64,000 nt of DNA from Azospirillaceae bacterium. GTDB taxonomy: Bacteria > Pseudomonadota > Alphaproteobacteria > Azospirillales > Azospirillaceae. The notes beneath the pieces are model-generated. The model saw only the letters and a program-made list of their open reading frames with translations, did no database searches and had not been told where the DNA came from. Made by a program: the position numbers and the translations under genes. Below, one piece after another: positions 34,044 through 43,497 of the stretch; position 1 is the first letter of the stretch; every line of letters starts with the position of its first letter. Location of the stretch: the NCBI GenBank assembly GCA_028283825.1, contig JAPWJW010000001.1, positions 248,001 to 312,000 of the forward strand, written 5' to 3'.

Positions 34044-34477
34044 AGAAAGTTCGCGACGCACCCGCACGTGCCACTGGCCCCTGGGTCCCCGCCGCCGTGA
34101 ACCGGCAGCCGGCCCCTTGGATGTTAAGCAACGACGTTAGGCGTCCTTTTTGAGCAGATCCGGCCGACGGCCGGGCCTTGAGAGGGAACCAACATCATGC
34201 TTTCCACCCCGACACGGGCGGTGAGGCGGTAAGCCCCTTCTGATCCGCCGCGTCTGTTGACGCTTTGAGGTCTTAAGGTCGTGAAAACGGCCCGATGACC
34301 CGGTAATCACGGCGCTGGATCAGATCATTCCCCTTCTCCCCCGATTGCAGCACCCGGAAATCGGCCCGGTCCTGACAGGACCACGCCCCATTTCTCGCGC
34401 AATCTCTGGATCAGCCGAATGACAACCGGATTCGCCGTACGCCTGAGGGCGCGGTGACCGGACAGGGATATCGCCCG
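34044..34477 (+). ncRNA. Long structured 5' leader of the decarboxylase gene (speF-type leader candidate)
   Basis: About 430 bases without a normal gene, directly upstream of a polyamine decarboxylase. It contains a GACG/CGTC hairpin followed by TTTTT (34136-34151), a CCGGCC-GAC-GGCCGG hairpin (34160-34174), an 11-codon reading frame (34197-34232) with its own ribosome site, and a GGTCCTGACAGGACC palindrome (34368-34382) near the gene start. Long conserved leaders called the speF motif are known upstream of ornithine decarboxylase genes in alphaproteobacteria. Length and position agree; I could not verify the consensus structure. Confidence 0.5.
34197..34232 (+). CDS. Leader peptide, 11 residues, arginine-rich end
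   Basis: ATG at 34197 is preceded by AGAGGGA (34181-34187) with near-ideal spacing. It encodes MLSTPTRAVRR then TAA; three of the last five codons are Arg (CGG, AGG, CGG). A strong hairpin precedes the ribosome site, and a GGCGG...CCGCC pairing overlaps the stop. This is the geometry of a translational attenuator sensing arginine or ornithine supply for the downstream polyamine enzyme. The role is inference; a frame this short could be chance, but the ribosome site is better than that of the main gene. Confidence 0.45.
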   Translation: MLSTPTRAVRR

Positions 34478-35833
34478 ATGGCCTATCGTTTCCGTTCCGC
34501 CGTTTCGCCGCTGCGCCGCGTGCGCGCCCAGACCACTGCCTCCGCCTTCCCCGCCCAAGCCCCCACTGTGGACAGCCTGGTCGCCAGCCTGGCCCCGGCG
34601 GAGCCCATGCACTGCCTGCGCCCGCGCCAGGTGGCCCAGAACGCGCGTGAGTTCATCGCCGCCTTCCACGGCGCCGTGGAACAGGCGCTGGGCGACGGCG
34701 CGCGCGGTTCCGTGCTGTACGCGGTGAAGTGCAATCCCGATCCCACCATGCTGCGCGCCCTGACGGCGGGCGGCCTGCATCATTTCGACTGCGCGTCGCC
34801 GGCCGAAATCCGCCTGGCCCGCCAGATGTACCCGGCCGCCGGCGTGCACTACATGCACCCGGTGAAGAACCGTGCCGCCATCCGCACCGCCTATTTCGAA
34901 CAGGCGGTGCGCGACTTCTCGCTCGATTCGGCCGATGAACTGGCCAAGATCGTCCAGGTGGCGGCGGAGGGCATGCCCGGCATCGACGGCGTGGATGCCC
35001 GCCTGGATCCGGTGGCGGCCGATCTGGGCCTGGTGATTCGCCTGGCCATGCCCAAGGGCCAGGCCGCCTACGACCTGTCCGCCAAGTTCGGCGCCGCCTT
35101 CGACGACGCGGTGGCCCTGCTGCGCGCCGCGCGGCCCCTGGCCCTGCGCGTGGGCGTCTGCTTCCACGTCGGTTCGCAGTGCATGGACCCGCAGGCCTAC
35201 ACCCGCGCCCTGGCCATCGCCGACGCCGTGGTGAAGGCCGCCGGTGTCGCCATCGACATCGTCGATGTGGGCGGCGGCTTCCCCGCGCGCTATCCGGACA
35301 TGGACCCGCCCCCGCTGGCCGACTACATGGCCGCCATCCGCGACGGGCTGAAGGCCATGGACCTGGCGCCGGGCGTGCGGGTGTGGTGCGAGCCGGGCCG
35401 CGCCCTAGTCGCCACCGGCGCTTCCGTCGTCGTGCAGGTGGAACGCCGCCGGGGTTCGGAACTTTTCATCAATGACGGCGCCTATGGCAGCCTGGCCGAC
35501 GCCGGCGCCTTGGGCATGCAGTTCCCCGTGCGCCTGGTGCGCCGGACGGAGGCGGAGGAACTGCAGGCGTTCAGCTTCTGGGGCCCCACCTGCGACAGTG
35601 CCGACTATATGCGCGGTCCCTTCCTGTTGCCCGCCGACATCCGCGAGGGCGACTGGATCGAGATCGGGCAACTGGGCGCCTATGGCGCGGCCTTGCGCAC
35701 GGCGTTCAACGGCTTCGACCAGGCCCGCCTGGTGGAGGTGCGCGACGCCCCGCTGGTGGTCACCGCAGGTCTGGCCCCCACCACGGTTCGACGGAATTAT
35801 CGATACGGCGTATTGCGTCGCCGCATCGCTTAA
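34478..35833 (+). CDS. Fold-III PLP-dependent ornithine/lysine-type decarboxylase
   Basis: 451 residues from the ATG at 34478 (MAYRFRSAVSPLRR), preceded by AGGGA; an in-frame start at 34454 is possible. Alanine-racemase-fold decarboxylase: PLP Lys84 in SVLYAVKCNPD, FDCASPAEIRLARQMYP, VGVCFHVGSQC near residue 230, VDVGGGFPARYP near residue 265, CEPGRALVA near residue 310, and the second-subunit active-site Cys in FWGPTCDSADYM near residue 370. It makes putrescine from ornithine (or cadaverine from lysine). The homospermidine synthase gene begins 114 bp downstream, which favours ornithine as substrate and putrescine as product. Confidence 0.9.
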   Translation: MAYRFRSAVSPLRRVRAQTTASAFPAQAPTVDSLVASLAPAEPMHCLRPRQVAQNAREFIAAFHGAVEQALGDGARGSVLYAVKCNPDPTMLRALTAGGLHHFDCASPAEIRLARQMYPAAGVHYMHPVKNRAAIRTAYFEQAVRDFSLDSADELAKIVQVAAEGMPGIDGVDARLDPVAADLGLVIRLAMPKGQAAYDLSAKFGAAFDDAVALLRAARPLALRVGVCFHVGSQCMDPQAYTRALAIADAVVKAAGVAIDIVDVGGGFPARYPDMDPPPLADYMAAIRDGLKAMDLAPGVRVWCEPGRALVATGASVVVQVERRRGSELFINDGAYGSLADAGALGMQFPVRLVRRTEAEELQAFSFWGPTCDSADYMRGPFLLPADIREGDWIEIGQLGAYGAALRTAFNGFDQARLVEVRDAPLVVTAGLAPTTVRRNYRYGVLRRRIA

Positions 35834-35947
35834 GGCAAACACGGCGCTCTTAATCCAACAAAGGGGTCGGCGGCTGGAAGGTCGTCGGCGAATTCGCGAC
35901 AGCAACAGACGGTCGGTCAACCGTTAGTAAAGCCCGGAGACAGTATC

Positions 35948-37370
35948 ATGCCCCAGTTCCCCAAACATGCCGCCATCCCCGGGCGACTCTTTATCATCGG
36001 TTTCGGCAGTATCGGCCAAGGCGTGCTGCCGTTGTTGTTGCGCCACCTGGACATCACGGCCGACCGCATCACCATCATCACGGCCGACGAGCGCGGCCGG
36101 GACGAGGCGGCGCGGTACCAGGTCGATTTCCAGATCCGTCCCCTGACCCGTGACAACCACCGCGACATCCTGGTGCCGCATCTGCGCCGGGGCGACTTCG
36201 TGCTGAACCTGTCGGTGGACGTCTCGTCCCTGGCGCTGGTGGAACTGTGCCAGGAGGCGGGCGCCTTTTACCTGGACACCTGCATCGAGCCCTGGGCCGG
36301 CGGCTACACCGATGCCAGCCTGACGCCGTCGTTGCGCAGCAACTACGCCCTGCGCGAGGAAGCGCTGGCCCTGAAGGCCCGCTGCGCCGGCGGTCCCACC
36401 GCCGTGCTGACCCACGGGGCCAACCCCGGCCTGGTGTCGCACTTCATGAAGCAGGCGCTGCTGAACATCGCGCAGGACAGCGGCCTGGACGTGGCCGTGC
36501 CCCAGGATCGCCAGGGTTGGGCCGAACTGGCGCAGCACCTGGGCATCAAGACCGTGCACGTGGCCGAGCGCGACACCCAGGTGGCCGACCGCCCGCGCGA
36601 ACGGGGGGAGTTCGTCAACACCTGGTCGATCGACGGCTTCGTCAGCGAAGGCTGCCAGCCGGCCGAACTGGGCTGGGGCACGCATGAGCGCCACTTCCCC
36701 GTGGATGGCCAGCGCCACGCGTTCGGCGATCAGGCCGCCATCTTCCTGAACCGCCCCGGCATCAGCACCAAGGTGCGCACCTGGACCCCCATGGAAGGCC
36801 CCTTCCACGGTTTCCTGGTGACGCATAACGAAGCCATCTCCATCGCCGACTATTTCACGGCGGTCGATTCGGAGGGCAAGGCGGTCTACCGCCCCACCTG
36901 CCACTACGCCTACCACCCCTGCGACGACGCCATCACCTCGATCCATGAGTTCGTGGGCAAGGGTTATGTCCAGCAGGAACGCCAGCGCCTGCTGATGACC
37001 GAGATCGTCGACGCGCATCGACGAGCTGGGCGTGCTGCTGTGTGGGCATGAGAAGGGCGCCTACTGGTACGGCTCGCAACTGACCGTGACCGAGGCGCGC
37101 GAACTGGTGCCCTACAACAACGCCACCAGCCTGCAGGTCTGCGCCACCGTGCTGGGCGGCATGGTCTGGGCCCTGGAGAACCCCGCCCTGGGCCCGGTGG
37201 AGGCCGATGAGGTCTCGTTCGAGCGGGTGATGGAAATCGCCACGCCCTACCTGGGCCCGGTGGTCGGCGTCTACACCGACTGGACCCCCCTGGACGGCCG
37301 CGAGGCCCTGTTCCCGGAAGATCTGGACCGCGACGACGCCTGGCAGTTCAAGAACGTCCGGGTTTCCTGA
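35948..37370 (+). pseudogene. hss: Homospermidine synthase, one-base frameshift near 37014
   Basis: The first frame (35948-37051) encodes the NAD-binding FIIGFGSIGQGVLPLLLRH, DTCIEPWAGGYTD, THGANPGLVSHFMKQAL and the segment up to QQERQRLLMTEIVD. The family continues GIDELGVLLCGHEKGAYWYGSQL, and exactly this is found in the +1-shifted frame to 37370, ending with YLGPVVGVYTDWTPLDGREALFPEDL. The bases GCGC at 37013-37016 hold one base too many. With it removed the protein is about 473 residues, full length. The enzyme joins two putrescines into homospermidine. Everything except this one base is intact, so a sequencing error is likelier than gene decay. Confidence 0.9.
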
Positions 37371-37389
37371 CCCTGCCACCAAGGTAGTC

Positions 37390-37507
37390 AATCTCCCCGG
37401 AGCGTAGCGACAAGGCCGCGACCGCGGCCGCCGCAGTTTTCCGGGGAACGGAGCGGACTGGAAAACGAGGAAGCCCAGCCACCGGAGGTGGCGCCCGGCG
37501 CCTGAGG
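37390..37507 (+). repeat. Structured intergenic repeat, copy A
   Basis: It lies about 20 bases after the hss stop and before hisZ. It contains hairpin 2 GGCCGCGACCGCGGCC (37414-37429), a long stem GTTTTCC/GGAAAAC (about 37437-37466), hairpin 3 GCCACC-GGA-GGTGGC (37478-37492) and the tail GGCGCCTGAGG. Copies B, C and D at 40184, 58615 and 61748 share the order and the unpaired bases while the stems differ by compensating changes. Confidence 0.8.
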
Positions 37508-37631
37508 GCGAAAGACACATATCCCCTCCCCGGCGGGCGCGGGGCTTAAACAATTGCGCGCCGGCCACGCTGCGATTAAAGACCCGTAACGGGCACTGTC
37601 GCCCTTTCGACGCCCGGGACCCTTCTGCATT

Positions 37632-38783
37632 ATGACTGACAGCGCCGACGAGGCCATTGCGGCCAAGGCCCTGCTGCCGGCCGGCTTGCGCGATCTGCTG
37701 CCGCCCGCCGCCCAGCATGAGGCCCGCATCGTGGAACAGCTGATGGCGGACTTCGCCCGCCATGGGTATGACCGGGTCAAGCCGCCGCTGCTTGAGTTCG
37801 AGGAAGGCCTGCTGGCCGGCCCGGGCGCCAAGCTGGCGCACCAGACCTTCCGCCTGATGGACCCGGTGTCCCAGCGCATGATGGGCCTGCGCGCCGACAT
37901 GACGCCGCAGGTGGCCCGTATCGCCCAGACCCGCCTGGGCAACGCCCCGCGCCCCTTGCGCCTCTCCTACTCCGGCCAGGTGCTGCGGGTTAAGGGCTCG
38001 CAGTTGCGCCACCAGCGCCAGTTCGGCCAGGTGGGCGTGGAACTGATCGGCAGCCTGCGCGCCGAGGCCGACGCCGAGATCGTGCTGCTGGCGACGGAGG
38101 CCCTGACCAATCTGGGCGCCGACGGCCTGACCGTCGACCTGACCGTGCCGACCCTGGTGCCCGCATTGTTCCGCTCACTGGGCCTGGATGAGGCCACGCA
38201 GCGTGCCGCGCGCGAAGCGCTGGACCACCGCGATGCCGCCGGCATCAAGGCCATCGGCGGCACGGCCGCCGATCTGCTGGGCCGGGTCATGGCCTGCTGC
38301 GGCAACGCCCCGGCCGCCGTGGAGGCCCTGGCCGCCGTGGAACTGCCGGCCGAGGCCGAGCCGGAGCGCCAGCGCCTGGCCACCGTGGTCAACCTGATCG
38401 TCAGCGCCGCGCCCCATGTGCAGATCACCATCGACCCGGTGGAGCAGCGCGGTTTCGAATATCAGACGGGCGTCAGCTTCACCCTGTTCGCCCGCGGCGT
38501 ACGCGGTGAGATCGGCCGGGGCGGGCGCTACCGCACCGATGCCGGGGAACCCGCCACCGGCTTCACGCTTTTCACCGACACGGTGATCGAAGCCGTGCCC
38601 GGTCCCACCCCCGCCCGCCGCCTGCTGGTGCCCCACGGCACGCCGGCGGCGCAGGCCCAGCGCCTGCGTGAGAAGGGTTGGGAAACGGTGGCGGCGCTGG
38701 AGCCGTTGGCCGATGATGCGGCGGAAGCCAAGCGCCTGGGCTGCACCCATCTGCTGCGGGACGGCTGGACCGTCGAGGTCTGA
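37632..38783 (+). CDS. hisZ: ATP phosphoribosyltransferase regulatory subunit
   Basis: 383 residues, a histidyl-tRNA-synthetase paralogue: [18 protein letters not shown] at the start, [20 protein letters not shown], then [23 protein letters not shown] (motif 2 region) and QVGVELIGS, with a shortened late region [16 protein letters not shown] replacing the synthetase signature. It is shorter than HisRS and lacks the anticodon-binding domain, as HisZ does. It combines with the short HisG to form the first enzyme of histidine synthesis. The hisZ-purA neighbourhood is familiar in alphaproteobacteria. No clear ribosome site was seen. Confidence 0.94.
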   Translation: MTDSADEAIAAKALLPAGLRDLLPPAAQHEARIVEQLMADFARHGYDRVKPPLLEFEEGLLAGPGAKLAHQTFRLMDPVSQRMMGLRADMTPQVARIAQTRLGNAPRPLRLSYSGQVLRVKGSQLRHQRQFGQVGVELIGSLRAEADAEIVLLATEALTNLGADGLTVDLTVPTLVPALFRSLGLDEATQRAAREALDHRDAAGIKAIGGTAADLLGRVMACCGNAPAAVEALAAVELPAEAEPERQRLATVVNLIVSAAPHVQITIDPVEQRGFEYQTGVSFTLFARGVRGEIGRGGRYRTDAGEPATGFTLFTDTVIEAVPGPTPARRLLVPHGTPAAQAQRLREKGWETVAALEPLADDAAEAKRLGCTHLLRDGWTVEV

Positions 38784-38871
38784 CCGAACCGCCCTATCTG
38801 TTTATCCTGCGGGCGGCATCGCGCCGGCCCCGCGTCTGAATTCTCGCGTTTGCGTTCAAGGGAGAACCATC

Positions 38872-40164
38872 ATGGCCAATGTCGCGGTCGTCGGCTCGCA
38901 GTGGGGTGACGAGGGCAAGGGCAAGATCGTCGATTGGCTGTCCAGCCGCGCCGATGTCGTCGTCCGTTTCCAGGGCGGCCACAACGCCGGCCATACGCTG
39001 GTCATCAACGGCGTCGTCTACAAGCTGTCGCTGCTGCCCTCGGGCGTGGTGCGGCCCGGCAAGCTGTCGGTCATCGGCAACGGCGTGGTGGTCGACCCCT
39101 GGGCGCTGCTGCGCGAGATCGACAATATCGCCGGCCAGGGTGTGACGATCACCCCGGAAAGCCTGATCGTGGCCGAGAACGCCACCCTGATCCTGCCGCT
39201 GCACAGCGCGGTGGACAAGGCGCGCGAGGAAGCCAAGGGTGCCGGCAAGATCGGCACCACTGGCCGCGGCATCGGCCCGGCGTACGAGGACAAGGTGGCC
39301 CGCCGCGCCATCCGCCTGTGCGACCTGGCGGACGAGGCGGTGCTGGAACACAAGGTGGACCAGCTGCTGTTCCACCATAACGCCCTGCTGCGCGGCCTGA
39401 ACGCGCCGGAAATCGACCGGGCGGAACTGCTGGCCCAGATCCGTGAGATCGCGCCCCGCATCCTGCCCTACAGCGCCGTCGTCTGGCAGCGCCTGGAAGA
39501 GGCCCGCGCCCAGGGCAAGCGCATCCTGTTCGAAGGCGCCCAGGGCGCCATGCTGGACGTGGACCACGGCACGTATCCCTTCGTCACCTCGTCCAACACC
39601 GTGTCGGGCAACGCCGCCGCCGGCAGCGGCATGGGCCCCGGCGCGGTGGGTTACGTGCTGGGCATCACCAAGGCCTACACCACCCGCGTCGGCTCCGGCC
39701 CCTTCCCGACAGAGCTGCTGAACGACATCGGTGAGCTGATCGGCGCCAAGGGCAAGGAATTCGGCGTGGTGACGGGCCGCAAGCGCCGCTGCGGCTGGTT
39801 CGACGCCGTGCTGGTGCGCCAGGCGGTGAAGGTCGGCGGCATCACCGGCATCGCGCTCACCAAGCTGGACGTGCTGGACGGCATCGAAGAGCTGAAGGTG
39901 TGCACCGGCTATCGCTACAAGGGCGAGATCATCCACCACCTGCCGGCCAGCCAGACCGCCCAGGCGGAAGTGGAACCGATCTACGAGACCTTCGAAGGCT
40001 GGACCGACAGCACCTACGGCGCCCGGTCCTGGGCCGACCTGCCGGCCACGGCCATCAAGTACATCCGCCGCATCGAGGAACTGATTGAGGCGCCGGTGAC
40101 CCTGCTGTCCACCAGCCCCGAGCGCGACGACACCATCCTGATGCGTGATCCTTTCCAGGGGTAA
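38872..40164 (+). CDS. purA: Adenylosuccinate synthetase
   Basis: 430 residues from the ATG at 38872 with GGGAGA upstream; the frame is open earlier but overlaps hisZ. Signature segments: [19 protein letters not shown] (P-loop and catalytic Asp), [12 protein letters not shown], the [14 protein letters not shown] loop near residue 125, [24 protein letters not shown] near residue 220, and TKLDVLDG near residue 330. It joins IMP and aspartate using GTP, the first committed step to AMP. It is followed by repeat copy B and aroA on the same strand. Confidence 0.98.
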   Translation: MANVAVVGSQWGDEGKGKIVDWLSSRADVVVRFQGGHNAGHTLVINGVVYKLSLLPSGVVRPGKLSVIGNGVVVDPWALLREIDNIAGQGVTITPESLIVAENATLILPLHSAVDKAREEAKGAGKIGTTGRGIGPAYEDKVARRAIRLCDLADEAVLEHKVDQLLFHHNALLRGLNAPEIDRAELLAQIREIAPRILPYSAVVWQRLEEARAQGKRILFEGAQGAMLDVDHGTYPFVTSSNTVSGNAAAGSGMGPGAVGYVLGITKAYTTRVGSGPFPTELLNDIGELIGAKGKEFGVVTGRKRRCGWFDAVLVRQAVKVGGITGIALTKLDVLDGIEELKVCTGYRYKGEIIHHLPASQTAQAEVEPIYETFEGWTDSTYGARSWADLPATAIKYIRRIEELIEAPVTLLSTSPERDDTILMRDPFQG

Positions 40165-40183
40165 GGGTTGTCTTAGGAAAAGG

Positions 40184-40297
40184 CCCGATGGCGTACATCA
40201 CGCCATCGGGTAGCCCGCGACCGCGGGCGCCGGAGCGAGTACCGCAGGGCGGAGCGAGGATAGCCAAGCGGCCGGATGGCCGCGCCGGCGCTTGAGG
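40184..40297 (+). repeat. Structured intergenic repeat, copy B
   Basis: Begins 19 bases after the purA stop. Hairpin 1 is CCCGATGGCGT/ACGCCATCGGG (11 bp, perfect; 40184-40210), hairpin 2 GCCCGCGACCGCGGGC (40213-40228), then GAGGATAGCC, hairpin 3 GCGGCCGGATGGCCGC (40269-40284) and the tail GGCGCTTGAGG. Hairpin 3 is identical to that of copy D. The central long stem of copies A and D is shortened here. Confidence 0.85.
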
Positions 40298-40309
40298 AAC
40301 AGGGAAAAA

Positions 40310-41563
40310 ATGGCGACTATCATCATCCCGCCACAGGATCCACTGATGGGCCGGGTGGCGCCGCCGGGGTCCAAGTCCATCACCAATCGCGCCCTGCTGC
40401 TGGCAGGCCTGGCCCAAGGCACCAGCCGGCTGACCGGCGCCCTGAAAAGCGACGACACCCGCTATATGGCCCAGGCCCTGCGCGACATGGGTGTCGCGGT
40501 GGATGAGCCGGACGACACCACCTTCGTCGTCCACGGCACCGGCCGGCTGGCGGCACCCGCCCAACCCCTGTTCCTGGGCAACGCCGGCACCGCCACCCGC
40601 TTCCTGACGGCGGCGGTCGCTGCGGCGGTGGACGGCACCGTGGTGGTGGACGGCGACGCCCACATGCGCAAGCGCCCCATCGCCCCCCTGGTCGCGGCCC
40701 TGAAGACCCTGGGCGTGGACATTACCGCCGAGACCGGCTGCCCCCCCGTCACCGTCAATGGTCGGGGCGGCTATGCCGGCGGCCGGGTGGAGATCGACGG
40801 CGGCCTGTCCAGCCAATACGTCTCCGCCCTTCTGATGATGGGCGCGCTGGGCCGCCAGGCCACCGACGTGGTGCTGACCGGCGCCGACATCGGCGCCAAG
40901 GGCTACGTCGATCTGACCACCGCCGCCATGGCGGCCTTCGGCGCCCAGGTCAGCCACCCCAGCGACACCGTCTGGACCGTGGCCGCCACCGGCTACCGGG
41001 CCGCCGATTTCCATATCGAACCCGACGCGTCAGCCGCCACATATCTTTGGGCGGCGGAGGCCCTGACGGGCGGCGCCATCGACCTGGGCACGCCGGCCGC
41101 CGCCTTCACCCAGCCCGACGCCCGCGCCTACGATTTTATCCGCCTGTTCCCCCACCTGCCAGCCGTCATCGACGGATCGCAGATGCAGGACGCCATCCCC
41201 ACCCTGGCCGTCCTGGCGGCCTTCAACACCACGCCGGTGCGCTTCACCGGCATCGCCAACCTGCGGGTCAAGGAATGCGACCGGGTGGCCGCTCTGGCCA
41301 CCGAACTGGCGCGCATCCGCCCCGGCCTGGGCGTTGAAGAGGGCGACGATCTGCTGGTGGCCAGCGACCCGGCCCTGGTCGGCCAGACCCTGCCCACCCG
41401 TATCGAGACGTACGCCGACCACCGCATCGCCATGAGTTTCGCCCTGGCCGGCCTGAAAATCCACGGGCTGACCATCCTGGATCCCGGCTGTGTCGCCAAG
41501 ACCTATCCCGGCTACTGGGATGCGTTGGCCAGCCTGGGCGTGAAGCTGCAAGACGCGGCGTAA
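40310..41563 (+). CDS. aroA: 3-phosphoshikimate 1-carboxyvinyltransferase (EPSP synthase)
   Basis: 417 residues from the ATG at 40310. It follows the E. coli-type (class I) pattern: PGSKSITNRALLLAGLA, SDDTRYM, LFLGNAGTATRFLTAA near residue 88, RKRPIAPLVAALK, GGLSSQYVSALLM, RVKECDRV near residue 325, ADHRIAMSFALAGL near residue 370 and GCVAKTYPGYW. It condenses shikimate-3-phosphate with PEP. The residue equivalent to E. coli Pro101 is Phe and Met99 is Thr, as in the fungal AROM-type loop; this position affects glyphosate binding. It follows purA and repeat copy B. Confidence 0.96.
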   Translation: MATIIIPPQDPLMGRVAPPGSKSITNRALLLAGLAQGTSRLTGALKSDDTRYMAQALRDMGVAVDEPDDTTFVVHGTGRLAAPAQPLFLGNAGTATRFLTAAVAAAVDGTVVVDGDAHMRKRPIAPLVAALKTLGVDITAETGCPPVTVNGRGGYAGGRVEIDGGLSSQYVSALLMMGALGRQATDVVLTGADIGAKGYVDLTTAAMAAFGAQVSHPSDTVWTVAATGYRAADFHIEPDASAATYLWAAEALTGGAIDLGTPAAAFTQPDARAYDFIRLFPHLPAVIDGSQMQDAIPTLAVLAAFNTTPVRFTGIANLRVKECDRVAALATELARIRPGLGVEEGDDLLVASDPALVGQTLPTRIETYADHRIAMSFALAGLKIHGLTILDPGCVAKTYPGYWDALASLGVKLQDAA

Positions 41564-41566
41564 GGG

Positions 41567-42079
41567 TCAAGGCAGCAGCGGCAACGCCCGGGCAAAATCC
41601 TGAACCCAATCGCGCTGCCCTTCCGTATCCGGCACGGGCACGCCGCGCGCCTGGGCGATACGGGCGAACGCCTGCCCCACATCCAAGCCGCCGCAAGCCA
41701 TCACGCCGGCCACCATCAGCGAAGACCGGCCGATACCCGCCCGACAATGCACGGCAACGGATTGGCCGGTTGCCAGCGCCTGGATCAGACGGCGGGTCAG
41801 CGCGGCTGTCTGGCGTATCGAATCCGGCACGCCCCGGTCGGGAATCGGGAATGCCGTGAAGGCCTGGCCGCTGGCCCGACACAGGGCCGCCTCCTCTTCC
41901 AACCCCAGTTCCCTGACCTCCGCCGGCTCCAGCAGGCTGACCACCTCGCCCACGCCGGCATCGCGCCAGCCAGCGATTTCATCCTCCAGCCAATCGCCGG
42001 AACGGGGGCGCGCCATGATGGCCAGCCGGCCTGTCCAAGACAGGCCCTCGCTATTGATCCAATAAAGGGCGGGCCGCAT
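41567..42079 (-). CDS. Dual-specificity-type protein phosphatase
   Basis: About 170 residues from the ATG at 42079 (MRPALYWI); the longer open frame to 42136 lacks family features. Contains the general-acid Asp loop FPIPDRGVP near residue 85 and the P-loop HCRAGIGRSS with the C-x5-R signature near residue 112, flanked by MVAGVMACGGLDVGQAFARIAQARG. Cytosolic. It overlaps nothing and is convergent with aroA (3-bp gap). The substrate is unknown; a second, unrelated phosphatase with the same loop is at 9335. Confidence 0.85.
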   Translation of the reverse strand: MRPALYWINSEGLSWTGRLAIMARPRSGDWLEDEIAGWRDAGVGEVVSLLEPAEVRELGLEEEAALCRASGQAFTAFPIPDRGVPDSIRQTAALTRRLIQALATGQSVAVHCRAGIGRSSLMVAGVMACGGLDVGQAFARIAQARGVPVPDTEGQRDWVQDFARALPLLP

Positions 42080-42189
42080 GCCGGGCGTCCTTCGGGTGGG
42101 CACAAATTGTCGGGGAGGACGCCGCAATGACGCCAAACCCGGTCAGAAGGCCCGCGAACGGACCGGCAGTCAAGACGGGACAGCTCCCC

Positions 42190-42225
42190 TTGACGCCCCC
42201 TTCGAATCGATTCTACATTGTAGAA
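42190..42225 (+). promoter_or_regulatory. padR promoter with overlapping operator
   Basis: TTGACG (42190-42195) and TACATT (42214-42219) are 18 bp apart, and the perfect palindrome TTCTACATTGTAGAA (42211-42225) covers the -10. The PadR gene starts 22 bp later. The arrangement predicts autorepression by blocking RNA polymerase. Confidence 0.65.
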
Positions 42226-42247
42226 GAAATCAGGGAGGGCAAACCCC

Positions 42248-42586
42248 ATGGGCAGAAACACGCTGGGCGCCTTGGAACAGGCGATCATGATGGTCATCCT
42301 GGCGCTGGGCGACGGCGCCTACGGCGTCGCCATCCGGGATGAGCTGTCGCGGCGCACGCAGCGCGACCATTCCTTCGGCGCCGTCTACACCACGCTGGAC
42401 CGGCTGGTGGCCAAGGAGTTGCTGATCACCCACCTGGGCGAACCGACCCAGAAGCGCGGCGGCCGGGCCAAGCGTTTCTTCACACTGACGCCGGAGGGCC
42501 GGCAGGCGCTGGACGGGGCGGTGAACGCGCGCCAGGAACTGGAAAGCGGCCTGGGCCTGGCCTCCTCGCTGCTGGCCGGGCGGTGA
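42248..42586 (+). CDS. PadR family transcriptional regulator
   Basis: 112 residues with GGGAGGG upstream of the ATG. The winged-helix PadR domain is complete: LGALEQAIMMVILALGDGAYGVAIRDELSRRT, FGAVYTTLDRLVAKELL and GRAKRFFTLTPEGRQAL, with a short C-terminal dimerisation helix. The short form and the adjacent membrane protein with a prefix-like N terminus match the PadR-permease pairs found in many bacteria. A dyad overlapping the -10 of its promoter supports autorepression. The effector is unknown. Confidence 0.9.
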   Translation: MGRNTLGALEQAIMMVILALGDGAYGVAIRDELSRRTQRDHSFGAVYTTLDRLVAKELLITHLGEPTQKRGGRAKRFFTLTPEGRQALDGAVNARQELESGLGLASSLLAGR

Positions 42587-42590
42587 TCCC

Positions 42591-43433
42591 ATGACGACGA
42601 CGCCAAGGTCCCATTCCGCCGCCGTCATCACCCCTCTGAACCTGCCCCTGTTCCCCCGCCTGTGCCTGATGCTGGTCGCCACCGCCGACGAGGTGGAGGA
42701 CCGCATGGGCGATTTACAGGAGGTCTACGCCAACAACCTGGCGGCCTGGGGCGAGGAAGAGGCCTTGCGGCGCTACCGGCGCGACATCGCGTCCTGCATC
42801 CTGGCCATCGCCTATCGGCGGCTGGAAAACCTGGTGCTGCTGCGGTTCCTGGACCGGCTGAAGGCGCTGGAATCCATCCTGGCTGGGGCGTTTTCCCTGG
42901 CCCTGGCCTTTGTTCTGCTATCGCAGTTGGTGCCGCCGCCCTGGTGGATGCGGGCGGGGCTGGCCCACAACCCCGGCACCTTCCTGGGCGGCAACCTGGT
43001 GGAATACCCGTTCTGCCAGGGCTGGACGGATTACAAGGGCGGCAACCGCATGCAGGCGGCCCTGGACACCCCCGGCGCCCACGTCACGGAAGTCGGGACC
43101 CAGGAACCCTTCCGCGCCGGGTCGGAGCAGAACCTGCGCGTCCTGCTGCCCGCGACGGCCCAGGTGGTCGCCGTCTATTGCGGCATCTCGCAGCGTGCGG
43201 CCGCCATGGACGAATGCGCGCTGCGCGCCACCTGCGGCAAGGGCGTCTGGCCCGCCCTGAGGGATGAGCAATACAGCAGCAGCCGTATCCTGACAGTGAG
43301 CATGCTCAACAAGACGGTCCTGGGCCGCGACCACACCGTCGGCCATTTCTGGGTCGTGTGGAAGGACGGGGCCCCCCCGGCGTCCGCCAAGCCACCCCCG
43401 GCCGCCCCACGGGTGGGCCCAAACCCGACCTGA
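42591..43433 (+). CDS. PadR-associated single-pass membrane protein (permease-prefix-like N terminus)
   Basis: 280 residues, starting 4 bp after the padR stop. The first 80 residues (ATADEVEDRMGDLQEVYANNLAAWGEEEALRRYRRDIASC) resemble the prefix domain found in front of FtsX-type permeases encoded next to PadR genes. One clear membrane segment follows (ILAGAFSLALAFVLLSQLV, about residues 98-117), then a Cys-containing extracytoplasmic part with QNLRVLLPATAQVVAVYCGISQRAAAMDECALRATCGKG, and a Pro-rich tail. The permease part itself is missing. The function is unknown; it is probably regulated by the PadR protein. Confidence 0.7.
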   Translation: MTTTPRSHSAAVITPLNLPLFPRLCLMLVATADEVEDRMGDLQEVYANNLAAWGEEEALRRYRRDIASCILAIAYRRLENLVLLRFLDRLKALESILAGAFSLALAFVLLSQLVPPPWWMRAGLAHNPGTFLGGNLVEYPFCQGWTDYKGGNRMQAALDTPGAHVTEVGTQEPFRAGSEQNLRVLLPATAQVVAVYCGISQRAAAMDECALRATCGKGVWPALRDEQYSSSRILTVSMLNKTVLGRDHTVGHFWVVWKDGAPPASAKPPPAAPRVGPNPT

Positions 43434-43497
43434 CATATAGGCGGACATCACCGCGTTCAGGCTTGCCACAACCGCGCAAACCGGCGGAGGGATGATC

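Noticed and set aside
37013-37016. Programmed frameshift in hss
   Set aside because: No slippery heptamer or stimulatory structure; the family is made from one frame, and similar one-base breaks occur in four other genes.
37632-38783. Histidyl-tRNA synthetase (hisS)
   Set aside because: Too short, lacks the anticodon-binding domain and the full synthetase signature; hisZ fits better.
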